64,000 bases of DNA from Saccharothrix carnea (GCF_003014735.1 NZ_PYAX01000004.1:620001-684000), one strand, 5' to 3'. Positions 17,651 to 26,908 are shown, numbered from the stretch's first letter. Numbers and translations are program-made. Notes: generated by a model from the sequence alone, not told the origin.

Positions 17651-18460
17651 TTGGCTCGGCACGTCCGTCACAAGAACAAACGTGGGCAGACCACGTTCCA
17701 GGTACCCCCGCCGCCCCCCGGCTACAAGGGCGCTCACCGCGCCGAGTCGGAGCGGGTCCTCCCGAGACGCATCGCCGGTGTGGCGGTGGCCGTGGGCATC
17801 GTCTCCGGCGCCGGCGCCGCGGCCCACGCGATGACCGGGACGTTCAGCCCCGTCGCCGGTGGCGCGGACCTCGGCGGCGTGCCGGACGAGGCGGCCCAGT
17901 CCGGCCAGGTCCAGACCGTGCACGCGGTCGACCTCGGCTCGGAGACCGCCCGGATCATCCGCCAGGAGCAACTGGCCGCGCTGCACACGTTCAACCAGGC
18001 CAGCGGCATCACGCAGGACGGCTACGCGGCGCGCAAGGCGGCCGAGGAGCAGGCGGCGCGGGAAGCGCACGAGGCCGCGGAGGCGCGCAAGCCGCCGAAG
18101 CAGCGCCAGATCGAGGGCTGGATCCGCGAGGCGATCGGCGTCCTGGCGGCCAACGGCACGGCGATCGACGAGAGCAGCGTCGACGAGATCTACACGATCA
18201 TCATCAAGGAATCCAACGGCAACCCCAACGCCGTGAACACCTGGGACTCCAACGCCGCCCGCGGCACACCGTCCAAGGGCCTGATGCAGTGCATCGACCC
18301 GACGTTCCAGAGCTACAAGATCCCCGGCTACGACGACATCTACGCGCCGGTCGACAACATCATCGCGGGCGTCCGCTACACCTACGCGCGCTACGGCGGC
18401 TTCGCCAGGCACCCCGGCCTGGTCGGCATCAACAACGGCACCGGCTACGTCGGCTACTGA
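17651..18460 (+). CDS. Lytic transglycosylase-like protein with membrane anchor
   Basis: 269 residues. A basic cytoplasmic start (MARHVRHKNKRG) and one hydrophobic segment (residues about 43-62) are followed by a charged helical region rich in Ala/Glu. A C-terminal SLT-type domain contains the catalytic glutamate in IIIKESNGNPNAVN and the structural motif SKGLMQCIDPTF, and ends NNGTGYVGY. The protein would cleave peptidoglycan glycan strands outside the membrane. The start is a TTG preceded by AGGAGG. The 5' leader contains a CRP-like site and a predicted RNA fold, so expression may be regulated both transcriptionally and by RNA structure. Confidence 0.88.
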   Translation: MARHVRHKNKRGQTTFQVPPPPPGYKGAHRAESERVLPRRIAGVAVAVGIVSGAGAAAHAMTGTFSPVAGGADLGGVPDEAAQSGQVQTVHAVDLGSETARIIRQEQLAALHTFNQASGITQDGYAARKAAEEQAAREAHEAAEARKPPKQRQIEGWIREAIGVLAANGTAIDESSVDEIYTIIIKESNGNPNAVNTWDSNAARGTPSKGLMQCIDPTFQSYKIPGYDDIYAPVDNIIAGVRYTYARYGGFARHPGLVGINNGTGYVGY

Positions 18461-18512
18461 GCCCGGCTCGCGGCCGCGGGGGTCCTCCGGGCGGACGACC
18501 CCCGTGGCTCAG
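18457..18512. terminator. Bidirectional terminator hairpin
   Basis: CGGGGGTC (18477-18484) pairs with GACCCCCG (18497-18504), and the flanks CTGAGCC (18457-18463) and GGCTCAG (18506-18512) are also complementary. The outer arms contain the stop codons of both convergent genes. Confidence 0.7.
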
Positions 18513-19903
18513 CCCAGGCGGAAGTCCGCAACGCGGATCGGCGACGGTGTCGTGCCGCTGGAGCGCTGCTGGTACTGCAACGACAGGACGCCGTCCACCG
18601 CCAGCCGGGAAGTGTCGACGTTGACCTCGCCGAACGCGTTCATCGCCGGGCGGTCGAACACCAGGGTCCAGTCGGTCCACCCACTGGCCTTGCTCGCCGA
18701 CACGATCCTGCCGCGCGGCATCACCAGGTAGGCGTTGTCCGCCCGGTCGAAGACGAGCTTCGTCCGCTGGGTGCTGCCCGGCGCCACCGGCACCTCCCGC
18801 TTGGTCCACGTGCCGTTCGGGTTGCGCACGACGTGGAACGTCCGGCCGTACTGGGTGCGCTGCTGCGCGTAGTTCGAGACGCATTGCGTGAACCGACCCG
18901 GCACGTAGCTGATCACCACGTGCGGCGTGCCCGCCGAGTCCGCGCCCTGCCCCTCCTGGTTCATCAGCCCGTGGTTGGGGTCCAGCGGATCGGCGACCAG
19001 GCCGGGCGAACCCACCGACACCCGAGTGCCGCCGGTGGTGCCGACGACCGCGCCCGCCGCGTTGCGCCACGTCCGGCCGCGGTCGTCGCTGTAGACGTAA
19101 CCGGTGTCGTGGTTGGTCAGGCCGCCGGGGCTGCACAGCACACCCGCGTTGCCCTCGCGCCAGGTGAACGCCGCGTGCAGCCGGCCACGCCGGTCGTAGG
19201 TGAGGCCGTGCAGGTACATGTTGCGGGTCGTGGACACCGCGCCGTTGGGCCCGCGGTAGTCGCCCGTGGCGGACGACCAGGCGCCCAACCGCCGCCACGC
19301 GCCGCCGGTGTACTCGGCCAGCTCGTTCACGCCGTTGCCCGACCCGCCGGTGCGGTAGCTGAACTGCAGCGCGCCCTCCGGCGTGACGACGAACTGCGGG
19401 TAGGTCATGGCGCCCAGCTCGACGCCGCCCAGGGTCCGCTGCACGGCACCGAACACCGACGGCGACCAGCGGTGCGAACCGGGCTGCGACGCCAGCCCCG
19501 CCACCGACTTCGAGTAATGCAGCCGCGTGTTGTGCGTGTCCATCGCGACGTGCAGCGTGCCGTCCTGCGGTGAGATGCCCAGCGAGATCACGTTGTGCGA
19601 GTCGTCGGCACTGAGCTGGTGCGGCAGCACGGCCTTCTCCCAGCCGCCGCCCAACGCCCGCCGCGCGACCACGGCGTGGCGGGTGGACGTGTACCAGGCC
19701 GCGTACTGGTGGCCGTTGTAGGTGATCAACGCGTCCTGGAACGCGTTGTTGTTGACCAGGCCGTCGTAGGACACGAAGTACAGCGCCGACTGGTCGAGCA
19801 ACGTGTCGGACAACAGCGTGACGCCCGGCGCGGCGTGCGCGACACCGGGTTGGGCGAGGGACGCGGCCAGCACGACGGCCGCCGCGAGCGGTGCCTTGTT
19901 CAT
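18509..19903 (-). CDS. Secreted BNR-repeat protein (BNR_4-like propeller)
   Basis: 464 residues with a Sec signal peptide ending in VAHAAPG. The mature protein has repeated sialidase/Asp-box-like blades, for example YVYSDDRGRTWRNAAG and GQGADSAGTPHVVISYVPG, typical of BNR_4 proteins that include polysaccharide lyases. It probably binds or degrades an extracellular glycan. GAGGT six bases before the ATG at 19903 supports this start; the longer frame would add a non-secretory N-terminus. A perfect GTGAAACGTTTCAC operator lies 58 bp upstream, so a LacI-type sugar repressor probably controls it. Confidence 0.85.
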   Translation of the reverse strand: MNKAPLAAAVVLAASLAQPGVAHAAPGVTLLSDTLLDQSALYFVSYDGLVNNNAFQDALITYNGHQYAAWYTSTRHAVVARRALGGGWEKAVLPHQLSADDSHNVISLGISPQDGTLHVAMDTHNTRLHYSKSVAGLASQPGSHRWSPSVFGAVQRTLGGVELGAMTYPQFVVTPEGALQFSYRTGGSGNGVNELAEYTGGAWRRLGAWSSATGDYRGPNGAVSTTRNMYLHGLTYDRRGRLHAAFTWREGNAGVLCSPGGLTNHDTGYVYSDDRGRTWRNAAGAVVGTTGGTRVSVGSPGLVADPLDPNHGLMNQEGQGADSAGTPHVVISYVPGRFTQCVSNYAQQRTQYGRTFHVVRNPNGTWTKREVPVAPGSTQRTKLVFDRADNAYLVMPRGRIVSASKASGWTDWTLVFDRPAMNAFGEVNVDTSRLAVDGVLSLQYQQRSSGTTPSPIRVADFRLG

Positions 19904-19960
19904 CGGAGACCTCGGGGTTCGTAGTCGGTGACGGCGGCGGACCACGACTCTGGCACAGTG

Positions 19961-19974
19961 GTGAAACGTTTCAC
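19961..19974. promoter_or_regulatory. LacI-family operator GTGAAACGTTTCAC
   Basis: A perfect 14-bp palindrome with the central ACGT typical of LacI/GalR-family operators. It lies 58 bp upstream of the BNR-repeat gene and overlaps the stop codon of the WYL gene. No LacI regulator is encoded in the window. Confidence 0.6.
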
Positions 19975-20942
19975 AACGGTCGGTAGAGCGTGGCGATGGC
20001 CTGGGCACGGTCGTGCAGCGAGGTGCGCAACCACTGCGGTTGCAGGGCTTCGGCGTTCGTGGCGAGCTGCCACAGCGCCCATTCGGCGTGGCGCGGGTCC
20101 TGGAACGTGACTTCCAGCCGCAGCCAGCCGTCCGCGTCGGTCTCCTCGGCGAGGACGGCGAGCGCGGTGCCCACCAGGTCCTCCCGCCGCGCCGGGTTCA
20201 CCCGCACCAGCACGGCGACCTGGTCGCCGCCCGCCCGGAACCGCGTGCCGCGTTCCTGCCAGGCCAGGTCCAGGTCGACCCGGTCCGGGCGCTGCGCGGG
20301 CTCATCGAGTTCCTCGGCGGCCAGCACCCGGGACAGCCGGTAGGTGCGGTCCGCGCCGGACCTGGTGGCCAGCAGGTAACCCTGGTCGCGCACGGTGACC
20401 AGGCCGATCGGGTCGACCGTGCGCCACTGCGGGGCCTGGCCCGCCGCCGCGTAGTGCAGGCGCAGCCTGTGCCCGGCCAGCACCGCGCGCCGGATCTCGG
20501 CCACCACCGCGTCGGGCACCTCGTCGGCGACCACGCGGCGCGAGAGCAGGTCGGTCTCCGGGTCGATGAGCAACCGCTGCGCCGCGCCCGCCGCGGTGTC
20601 CCGGTAGCTCTCGGGCAGCGCGTCGACCACCTTGAGCATGGCCGAGGCGAGCGCCGAGCCGAGGCCGAAGGCCTGCGCGCCACGTCGTGAGCCGGCGATC
20701 AGCAGGGCGAGCGCCTCGTCGTGGTTCAGCCCGGTCAGCTCGGTCTGGAAACCGGGCAGCAACGCGAAACCGCCGTGCCGGCCGCGTTCGGCGTAGACCG
20801 GGACGCCCGCCGCGGACAGCGCCTCGATGTCACGGAGCACGGTGCGCGTGGACACCTCCAGCTCGCGGGCGAGCGTGGCCGCCGACAGCTGCCCTCGCCG
20901 GCGCAGCAGCAGCACGAGCGAGACCAACCGGTCGGCGCGCAT
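19971..20942 (-). CDS. YafY-type WYL-domain transcriptional regulator
   Basis: 323 residues. An N-terminal HTH_11 (residues about 5-60, LSAATLARELEVSTRTVLRDI) is followed by a WYL region (about 140-230) and a WCX C-terminus. This family senses small ligands or nucleic acids and often represses a divergent gene. Here the divergent neighbour is a RidA protein 88 bp away. The gap holds a perfect inverted repeat (20963-20981) that is the natural candidate operator. Confidence 0.9.
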   Translation of the reverse strand: MRADRLVSLVLLLRRRGQLSAATLARELEVSTRTVLRDIEALSAAGVPVYAERGRHGGFALLPGFQTELTGLNHDEALALLIAGSRRGAQAFGLGSALASAMLKVVDALPESYRDTAAGAAQRLLIDPETDLLSRRVVADEVPDAVVAEIRRAVLAGHRLRLHYAAAGQAPQWRTVDPIGLVTVRDQGYLLATRSGADRTYRLSRVLAAEELDEPAQRPDRVDLDLAWQERGTRFRAGGDQVAVLVRVNPARREDLVGTALAVLAEETDADGWLRLEVTFQDPRHAEWALWQLATNAEALQPQWLRTSLHDRAQAIATLYRPL

Positions 20943-20962
20943 GCGCAGAAGCTACCGGAATA

Positions 20963-20981
20963 CACGACAGAGGATGTCGTG
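20963..20981. promoter_or_regulatory. Inverted repeat CACGACA-N5-TGTCGTG, candidate WYL operator
   Basis: Perfect 7-bp arms with a 5-bp spacer in the 88-bp gap between the divergent WYL and RidA genes. YafY-like regulators commonly bind TGACA/TGTCA-type dyads in such gaps. Assignment is by position and symmetry. Confidence 0.55.
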
Positions 20982-21030
20982 ATTCGTTGCGAGGCTGTCC
21001 GCACTGTCGAAGAACCCGAGTGGAGCTGAT

Positions 21031-21432
21031 GTGGCTGTGGAACGAACGGCGGTCAACCCGTGGACGTGGTCGGTGGCGCTGGGGTACAACCAGGGTGAGA
21101 TCGTCTCCGGGCACAGCCGGACCCTGTACTGCGCCGGGCAGACCGCGATGAGCGGCGACGGCGAGCCCCGGCACGACGGTGACCTGGGGGCGCAGTTGGC
21201 GCTGAGCCTGGACAACCTCGAGGCGGTGCTCGGCGGGGCGGGCATGTCGCTGGCGAACCTCGTCCGGCTCACCGTCTACACCACCGACGTCGACGTGCTG
21301 TTCCGGCACTACGGCGTGCTCGCGGGGCGGTTGGCCGCCGTCGGGGTGGCACCGGCCACCACGATGCTCGGGGTGACGCGGCTGGCGATCCCGAGCCTGA
21401 TGGTCGAACTGGAGGGCACCGCCGTCGCCTGA
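21031..21432 (+). CDS. RidA/YjgF/Rid family protein
   Basis: 133 residues with the Rid fold sequence: VSGHSRTLYCAGQTAM, then LGAQLALSLDNLEAVLGGAG and the terminal PSLMVELEGTAV. RidA proteins deaminate reactive enamine/imine intermediates, although the canonical arginine (normally in an I.R motif near residue 105) is not evident here, so activity is uncertain. GGAG five bases upstream supports the GTG start. It is divergent from a WYL regulator that probably controls it. Confidence 0.88.
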   Translation: MAVERTAVNPWTWSVALGYNQGEIVSGHSRTLYCAGQTAMSGDGEPRHDGDLGAQLALSLDNLEAVLGGAGMSLANLVRLTVYTTDVDVLFRHYGVLAGRLAAVGVAPATTMLGVTRLAIPSLMVELEGTAVA

Positions 21433-21440
21433 TCCGGCCT

Positions 21441-21478
21441 CCGCCACCCGTGCCGGGTCGAACCGGCACGGGCGGCGG
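21441..21478. terminator. Strong bidirectional terminator hairpin
   Basis: Sixteen-base arms 21441-21456 and 21463-21478 pair with one mismatch around the loop GTCGAA, between the convergent ridA-like and GNAT genes. Confidence 0.85.
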
Positions 21479-21479
21479 G

Positions 21480-22454
21480 TCAGACCTCCAGCGCCCAGCG
21501 CACGTACCGCATCGTCGGCGTGAACCCGGCCCGCGCGAAGATCCCGGACGCGCCGGACGGGCTCGCCGAGTCGACGCTCACGCTCGCGCGGTCGTAGCCC
21601 TGCTCAGCGGCGGCCCGCAGCGCGTGCCCGACCAGCGCACCGGCGACACCCCGCTTCCGGTAGGCCCGGACCGTTCCGACGAGCATGAAGTGCGCGTCGC
21701 GGACGCCGGTGGCCGCGGAGTCGGCGTCCCAGCACAGGGTCACCAGCACGCCCACCGGAGCGCCGTCCGCCGCGTCGCGGAGCAGGAAGCTCACCTCGGG
21801 CCGGAACGTCTGATTGGTGATCTTGTTCTGCCAGGAGTCCACCGGCATCGGCACCGCGCCCCAGTAGTCCTGGTAGGACTCGTTGCGCACCGACCGGAAG
21901 TCCTCGTCGTTGCGCGCCGACCACGGCTCGACTCGCAGCCCCTCGGGGATCGCCGCGTCACCGAGCGCGTCGCCGAGCGGGTGTTCCAGGCGCTGGAAGT
22001 AGCGGACCGGCGCGAAACCCCGGGAGCGGACGAGGTCGGCCAGGCCCGCGATGTGCTCGGCCTTGTGCACGTCGACCACCAGCTTCAGGGCCGGGTGGTG
22101 CAGCGCGTGCACCACCTTCGCCGCCGCCACCCCGGCGTCCACGAGCGCGGCGCCGACACCGCGGCGGCGGTGGTCGGGGTGGACGCCGCCGTCCAGGAAC
22201 ACGCGGTGGACGTCCTGAGCGACCGGCTTGTGGCGGACCTTCATGAAGCCGACCATCACATCGCCGTCGAAGGCGGCGAGGCTGGCCCGTGCCAGGTCCG
22301 CGTACGGGTCGACCAGCTCCTGGAGCGTGTCCTCCGCGGTGTAGTTCTCGCCGATCCGGTCCACGGTCTCGATGGCGTTGAGGAGGTCGGCCGACGCCTC
22401 GGCGTCCTCGCGGGTGAGCGGCCGCCACGTGAGGGAGTCGGAGTGGTCGGGCAT
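21480..22454 (-). CDS. Tandem GNAT-domain acetyltransferase
   Basis: 324 residues containing two GNAT folds. The first carries the acetyl-CoA loop VHPDHRRRGVGAALV (about residues 93-107); the second carries YRKRGVAGALVGHALR (about 253-268). Double GNAT proteins in actinomycetes include mycothiol synthase and antibiotic acetyltransferases. The length fits, but no MshD-specific feature could be confirmed. It is monocistronic, ending at a shared terminator. Confidence 0.85.
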   Translation of the reverse strand: MPDHSDSLTWRPLTREDAEASADLLNAIETVDRIGENYTAEDTLQELVDPYADLARASLAAFDGDVMVGFMKVRHKPVAQDVHRVFLDGGVHPDHRRRGVGAALVDAGVAAAKVVHALHHPALKLVVDVHKAEHIAGLADLVRSRGFAPVRYFQRLEHPLGDALGDAAIPEGLRVEPWSARNDEDFRSVRNESYQDYWGAVPMPVDSWQNKITNQTFRPEVSFLLRDAADGAPVGVLVTLCWDADSAATGVRDAHFMLVGTVRAYRKRGVAGALVGHALRAAAEQGYDRASVSVDSASPSGASGIFARAGFTPTMRYVRWALEV

Positions 22455-22506
22455 GCGGGCGACGGTAATCCCGAGCCCGCGCGCTGTCGCCCGGTTTTCG
22501 CCCGCG

Positions 22507-23514
22507 TCAGTCGACGGACCGCTCCTCGATCATGCGCACGAAAGCCGACGCGACGAGCGCGACAGCCCGATCGTCGTCGTGCGCCAGCTGCCGCAGCACG
22601 TCCAGCGCGAGGGTCCCCGGCAGCTCGGCGAGCGCCTGGATCAGGCGGATCCGCACGGCGGAGTCCGGCGAGGCCAGCTCGTCCACCAGTGCGCCCAGCA
22701 CCCGGTCCGCGCACCCGGGCTCCCGTGCCGACGTGCCCAGCACCTCGGCCGCTTCCACGTCGTTCGTGCCGTCGACCACCATGCCGACGAGGGTCGGCAC
22801 GGCCGCCGTGACGCCACGCGCGCCCAAGGCGAGGGCGGCGTGCCGGCGCACCGCCGGGTCCGAGTCCTCCAGCGCGTCCGCGAGCACGGCGGTCGCCTCG
22901 TCGCCGGGCATCCCGGCGATGGCCAGGACCGCGCGCCGCCGGACGTCGACGTCGTCGGAGTAAGCGCCGGCCGCCACGCTCGCCACGCCGTCACCGCCCG
23001 CCCGCGCCAGCGCCCACCGCAGGGCACCGGCGACGTTCGGGTCGGCTTCGGCGAGGACCGCCTCGGCCAGCAGCTCGGTGGGCACGGGCACGTCGTCGGT
23101 CGGGGCGAGGACGGTCTGCTGGCGGCGCGCGGCACTGGGCGAGTTCAGCCCGTGCAGCAGTTCGACGATGCGCAGGACGCCCGGCCAGCCGGAGGGCGCC
23201 GAGGCGTCGACCGCGCGGAGCCGTTCGAGCAGCTCCCGCTCCCGCTCAAGCCGGTCTTCGGTCTGCCGGATCAGGTCACTGACCAGCGCGGACGGCGTGA
23301 ACGCCGGGTCTTGCAGGGCACGTCCGATCTGGCGAAGCGACAGCCCCAGGGACCGCAGGCTCTCCACGTGGAAGATCCGGCGGATGTCCTCGGCGGAGTA
23401 CTCGCGGTAACCGCCCACGGTGCGGCCGGTCGGCCGCACCAGCCCCAGTGAGTCGTAGTGCCGGAGCATCCGGGTGCTCACCCCGGAGCGGCGGGCCACC
23501 TCGCCGATCAGCAC
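22507..23514 (-). CDS. MerR regulator fused to HEAT repeats
   Basis: 335 residues. A MerR winged helix occupies residues 1-70 (IGEVARRSGVSTRMLRHYDS) with a dimerisation helix to about 110. From about 150 to the end, HEAT-type helical repeats appear, such as DDVDVRRRAVLAIAGM and DSDPAVRRHAALALGARG. In a normal MerR protein this part binds the ligand, so the HEAT solenoid probably senses a protein or large ligand. It overlaps the preceding HEAT-repeat gene by seven bases, indicating coupled translation. Confidence 0.9.
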   Translation of the reverse strand: MLIGEVARRSGVSTRMLRHYDSLGLVRPTGRTVGGYREYSAEDIRRIFHVESLRSLGLSLRQIGRALQDPAFTPSALVSDLIRQTEDRLERERELLERLRAVDASAPSGWPGVLRIVELLHGLNSPSAARRQQTVLAPTDDVPVPTELLAEAVLAEADPNVAGALRWALARAGGDGVASVAAGAYSDDVDVRRRAVLAIAGMPGDEATAVLADALEDSDPAVRRHAALALGARGVTAAVPTLVGMVVDGTNDVEAAEVLGTSAREPGCADRVLGALVDELASPDSAVRIRLIQALAELPGTLALDVLRQLAHDDDRAVALVASAFVRMIEERSVD

Positions 23515-24185
23515 GCCGCTCCCCCCGGGCCGAGCGCGACGATCCGCTTCGCCTCGTCCACGTCCGGGTCGAAACCGGCGTCCGGGTCGTGCAGGAGCCG
23601 TTCCGTGGCACGGGCGTGCGCGCGCACCACCGGGTCGTCATCGGTCAGTGCCACCCGCAGGGCGGGCTCGACCACGTCACCAAGGGCGACGAGCGCCCGG
23701 CTGAGGCTCAACCGCACCGTCCGGTCACCACGACCGAGCTGTCCGGCCAGGTCCGCCGCCAGCCCTTCCCTCCCCTCGTCGGGCACGAGGACCACGGCGG
23801 CACGCCACGCGCTGCGCCTGACCTCGTCGTCGGCGTCGTGCAGCAACGACCGCGTGATCGCGGGCCACGCCCGCGCGTCCCCGATCTTGGACAGCGTGTG
23901 CAACGCCTGGCTGCGGGCCTGGGCGCGCTCGGACCGCAGTTCCGCGAGGAGCCGGGGCACCGTGACGTCCGCCGGGAGCCGGGTCAACGCCCAGGTGAGC
24001 ATGTCGCGCACGAAGAAGTCCGACTCGACCGCGCACCGGGCGACGAGCGCCTCGACCAGCCCGGGGTCGGCCCGCGTGCCGCCCGCCTGCGCCGCCCGCA
24101 GGCGGGTGGACGCGCTCTCCGCGCTCAACGCGTCGAACAGGCGGGTGTCCGGTGGACCACTGGGTGTCGGGTTGATGGGAACCAC
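23508..24185 (-). CDS. HEAT-repeat protein
   Basis: 225 residues composed of HEAT-like helical pairs (for example RSQALHTLSKIGDARAWPAI and TRSLLHDADDEVRRSAWRA) with no catalytic motif. It is the first gene of a pair with the MerR-HEAT regulator. The start is uncertain: GTG at 24185 directly abuts GAGGAG, too close for efficient initiation, and no other standard start lies nearby. An imperfect dyad upstream (24208-24222) may be the MerR operator. A role as partner or antagonist of the regulator is inference. Confidence 0.8.
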   Translation of the reverse strand: MVPINPTPSGPPDTRLFDALSAESASTRLRAAQAGGTRADPGLVEALVARCAVESDFFVRDMLTWALTRLPADVTVPRLLAELRSERAQARSQALHTLSKIGDARAWPAITRSLLHDADDEVRRSAWRAAVVLVPDEGREGLAADLAGQLGRGDRTVRLSLSRALVALGDVVEPALRVALTDDDPVVRAHARATERLLHDPDAGFDPDVDEAKRIVALGPGGAAC

Positions 24186-24207
24186 CTCCTCGGACCCAGT
24201 GAAGACC

Positions 24208-24222
24208 TTGTCACAGTGTCAA
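24208..24222. promoter_or_regulatory. Imperfect dyad TTGTCAC-A-GTGTCAA, candidate MerR operator
   Basis: Arms TTG-CAC and GTG-CAA are symmetric about an A, just upstream of the HEAT/MerR operon, and the next bases contain ACCTCAAG, a half-site familiar from MerR-family promoters. On the coding strand the same bases read TTGACA, a possible -35 element. Confidence 0.4.
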
Positions 24223-24376
24223 CCTCAAGTCCGCGCTCCGCCGCGCGGCCCGGGTGGAGCAGGGGCGCAACCGCCTGTCGGCCATACCGGTGCCATCGTT
24301 CAGCGACTGAACGAATGATTGCCGGCTGGTCCGCGCGCCACCACGATGAGGTCGGGCCGAACGTAAGGAGGCCGTG

Positions 24377-24847
24377 GTGGGGCGGTATCGGTTGCACGTC
24401 AACGGCGAGCGGCGGGACGTGGACGTTCCCGGGGAGACGCCGCTGCTGTGGGCGTTGCGGGAACAGCTGGGCCTGCTCGGCCCCAAGTACGGCTGCGGAG
24501 TGGGTGCGTGCGGTGCTTGCACGTCCCTTGTGGACGGTAAGGCGGCACGGCCGTGCGTCACGGCCGTGGGCGAGGCCGAGGGCAAGCGCATCACGACCAT
24601 CGAGGGCCTGTCCGAGGACGGCGACCACCCCGTGCAGCGGGCGTGGCTGGAGCTGGACGTCGCCCAGTGCGGCTACTGCCAGCCCGGCCAGATCATGTCG
24701 ACGGTCGCGCTGCTGGCCGCCAATCCCGACCCGGACGACGCCGAGATCGACGCCGCCTTGCGCGACAACGTGTGCCGTTGCGGCACGTACACGCGGGTGC
24801 GGGCGGCCGTGCGGCTGGCCGCCCGGATGAAGCGGGGCGAGCGATGA
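24377..24847 (+). CDS. [2Fe-2S] subunit of an isoquinoline 1-oxidoreductase-type molybdenum hydroxylase
   Basis: 156 residues with both iron-sulfur clusters of the xanthine oxidase family. The plant-type ferredoxin cluster is [17 protein letters not shown]; the helical cluster is CGYCQPGQ plus VCRCGTYTR. It transfers electrons from the molybdenum subunit encoded next. GTG at 24377 lies five bases after AAGGAGG and is preferred over GTG at 24374. The stop overlaps the next start (ATGA). Confidence 0.93.
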   Translation: MGRYRLHVNGERRDVDVPGETPLLWALREQLGLLGPKYGCGVGACGACTSLVDGKAARPCVTAVGEAEGKRITTIEGLSEDGDHPVQRAWLELDVAQCGYCQPGQIMSTVALLAANPDPDDAEIDAALRDNVCRCGTYTRVRAAVRLAARMKRGER

Positions 24848-26859
24848 AGATCAGTCGGCGCACGTTCCTGGGTGGCGTGCTGGTGGTCGGCGTGCCCGTG
24901 GCGCTGCCCGGTTCGGCGCAGGCCGCCGACGAGTTCGCCCCCAACGTCTTCGTCCGGTTGGACGATCGGGGCCGGATCACGGTGACCGCGCCCAAGCCCG
25001 AGTCCGGGCAGGGCGTGCGCACGATGGTCGCCCTGCTCGTCGCCGAGGAGCTGATGGTCGGCCTGGACGACGTCCGGCTGGAGCAGGCGCACGGCGACAC
25101 GGCCCGGTTCGGCTCGCAGGCCGTGGGTGGCTCGTTCTCCGCGCGCCAGCTCCACGAGCCGCTGCGCCGGGCCGCCGCGACCGCCCGCTGCCTGCTCGTC
25201 ACCGCCGCCGCGCGGCGGTGGGGCGTGCCGGTCGAGGAGTGCGCGGCGCGGGACGGTGCGGTCCGCCACGGCCGGCGCGTGCTGCGGTACGGGAGCCTGG
25301 TGCGGGACGCGGCGGCGCTCGACCCGGCGACCGTGCCGGTGACGTTGACCCCACCGGAGCGGTGGCGCCTGCTGGGCCGCACCCGGGCCGGTCGCGTGGA
25401 CGCGAAGGCGATCATGACCGGCAAGGCCCGCTACGGCATCGACACCCGTCCGCCGGGCACGCTGGTCGCCGTCGTGCTCCGTCCACAGTGGATCGGCGCG
25501 GTGGTCGACGCGGTCGACGACCGCGCGGCGAAGGCGGTACCCGGCGTGGTCGCGGTGACGACCCTGGACCCGGCGACGTCCGGCCAGGGCGGGGTGGCGG
25601 TGATCGCCCGGTCGGTGCCGGAGGCCTTGCGCGGGCGCGAGGCGCTGCGGGTGACGTGGCGCGGCGGCACGCCGACCGCGGACAGCAGGCAGTGGCTCGC
25701 GGACCTGGAGACGGCGTTGCCCGCCGTGCCGACCGCGCCCGGACCGGTGGCGTTCGAGGCCACCTACAAGCTGCCGCTGCTGGCGCACGCCCCGATGGAA
25801 CCGATGAACGCCACCGCGCACGTCACCGCGGCCGGTCTCACCGTGTGGACGCCCACCCAGGACCCCGGCACGTTGCGGCTGATCCTGGCCCGGCAGTTCG
25901 GGCTGGACCAGGCCGCCGTGCGGGTCGAGACGGCGCTGACCGGCGGCTCGTTCGGCCGGCGCATCGAGTTCGACCCGGTGCTGGAGGCCGTCGCCTGCTC
26001 ACGGGTGGCGGGCGCGCCGGTGAGCGTGCTGTGGACCCGTGACGACGACATGCGGCACGACTCGTACCGGCCGATGTCGGTGCACCGGCTGGCCGCCGTG
26101 GTGGACGCGGAGGGGGTGCCGACGTGGCGGGCGCACGGTGTGGCCACCTGGCCGTTGAACATCCTGCCGTTCTTCGACAACCCCGACATCGTCAAGGCCA
26201 ACGGTGACCACTTCCCGTACACCGTGCCGGGCCAGGTCGACGTGACCCTGCGGGACGCGCCGCTGCGCACCGGTTTCTGGCGCTCCGTCTACGCCGGGCA
26301 CTTCCAGTACGCCGAGGAGAGCTTCCTCGCCGAACTGGGTCACCGCGCCGGGCTGGACCAGGTCGAGCTGCGCCGGCGGCTGCTGCCCGCCGACTCCCGG
26401 CTGCGGCGGGTGCTCGACGTGGCGGCGTCACGGGCGGGGCACGTCCGGCCGGGCGTCACCCGCGGCGTGGCGTGCCACGAGGAGTACGGCTCGGTGGTCG
26501 CGGTGGTCGCCGACGCGTCCGAGGGCCGGGTCCGGCGGGTCACCGCAGCGGTGGACGTGGGTCCGGTGCTGCACCTGTCCGGGGTGCGCGCGCAGGTCGA
26601 GGGTGGGGTGATGGACGCGTTGTCGACGGTGTCGGGCGCGCAGATCACCGTGCGGGACGGCCGGGTCGTGCAGTCCTCGTTCCGCGACTACGCGTGGGCG
26701 CGCATCGACCAGGCGCCGGACGTCGACGTGGTGCTGGTGCCGTCCGACGCCCCGGTGGGCGGGGTGGGCGAGCTGTCCTACCCGCCCGCGGCGGCGGCCA
26801 TCGCGTTCGCCACCGGACGGCCCGTCACCGGCATGCCGGTGGGTGTCGGGGTGGGCTGA
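24844..26859 (+). CDS. Molybdopterin-binding subunit, IorB-like aldehyde/N-heterocycle oxidase
   Basis: 671 residues beginning with a Tat signal (SRRTFLGG), so the enzyme works outside the membrane. The molybdenum domain contains [14 protein letters not shown] and ends with [17 protein letters not shown], which holds the catalytic glutamate. The two-subunit layout without a FAD protein matches isoquinoline 1-oxidoreductase and membrane-linked aldehyde dehydrogenases. At 671 residues it is slightly short for IorB. Co-translation with the iron-sulfur subunit is indicated by the ATGA overlap. No cofactor-insertion (XdhC) or cytochrome gene is adjacent. Confidence 0.92.
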   Translation: MKISRRTFLGGVLVVGVPVALPGSAQAADEFAPNVFVRLDDRGRITVTAPKPESGQGVRTMVALLVAEELMVGLDDVRLEQAHGDTARFGSQAVGGSFSARQLHEPLRRAAATARCLLVTAAARRWGVPVEECAARDGAVRHGRRVLRYGSLVRDAAALDPATVPVTLTPPERWRLLGRTRAGRVDAKAIMTGKARYGIDTRPPGTLVAVVLRPQWIGAVVDAVDDRAAKAVPGVVAVTTLDPATSGQGGVAVIARSVPEALRGREALRVTWRGGTPTADSRQWLADLETALPAVPTAPGPVAFEATYKLPLLAHAPMEPMNATAHVTAAGLTVWTPTQDPGTLRLILARQFGLDQAAVRVETALTGGSFGRRIEFDPVLEAVACSRVAGAPVSVLWTRDDDMRHDSYRPMSVHRLAAVVDAEGVPTWRAHGVATWPLNILPFFDNPDIVKANGDHFPYTVPGQVDVTLRDAPLRTGFWRSVYAGHFQYAEESFLAELGHRAGLDQVELRRRLLPADSRLRRVLDVAASRAGHVRPGVTRGVACHEEYGSVVAVVADASEGRVRRVTAAVDVGPVLHLSGVRAQVEGGVMDALSTVSGAQITVRDGRVVQSSFRDYAWARIDQAPDVDVVLVPSDAPVGGVGELSYPPAAAAIAFATGRPVTGMPVGVGVG

Positions 26860-26908
26860 CGCCGGAAATCCGGTGGTGCCGCGCGGGCCACGACCTACGC
26901 TCTGCGCC

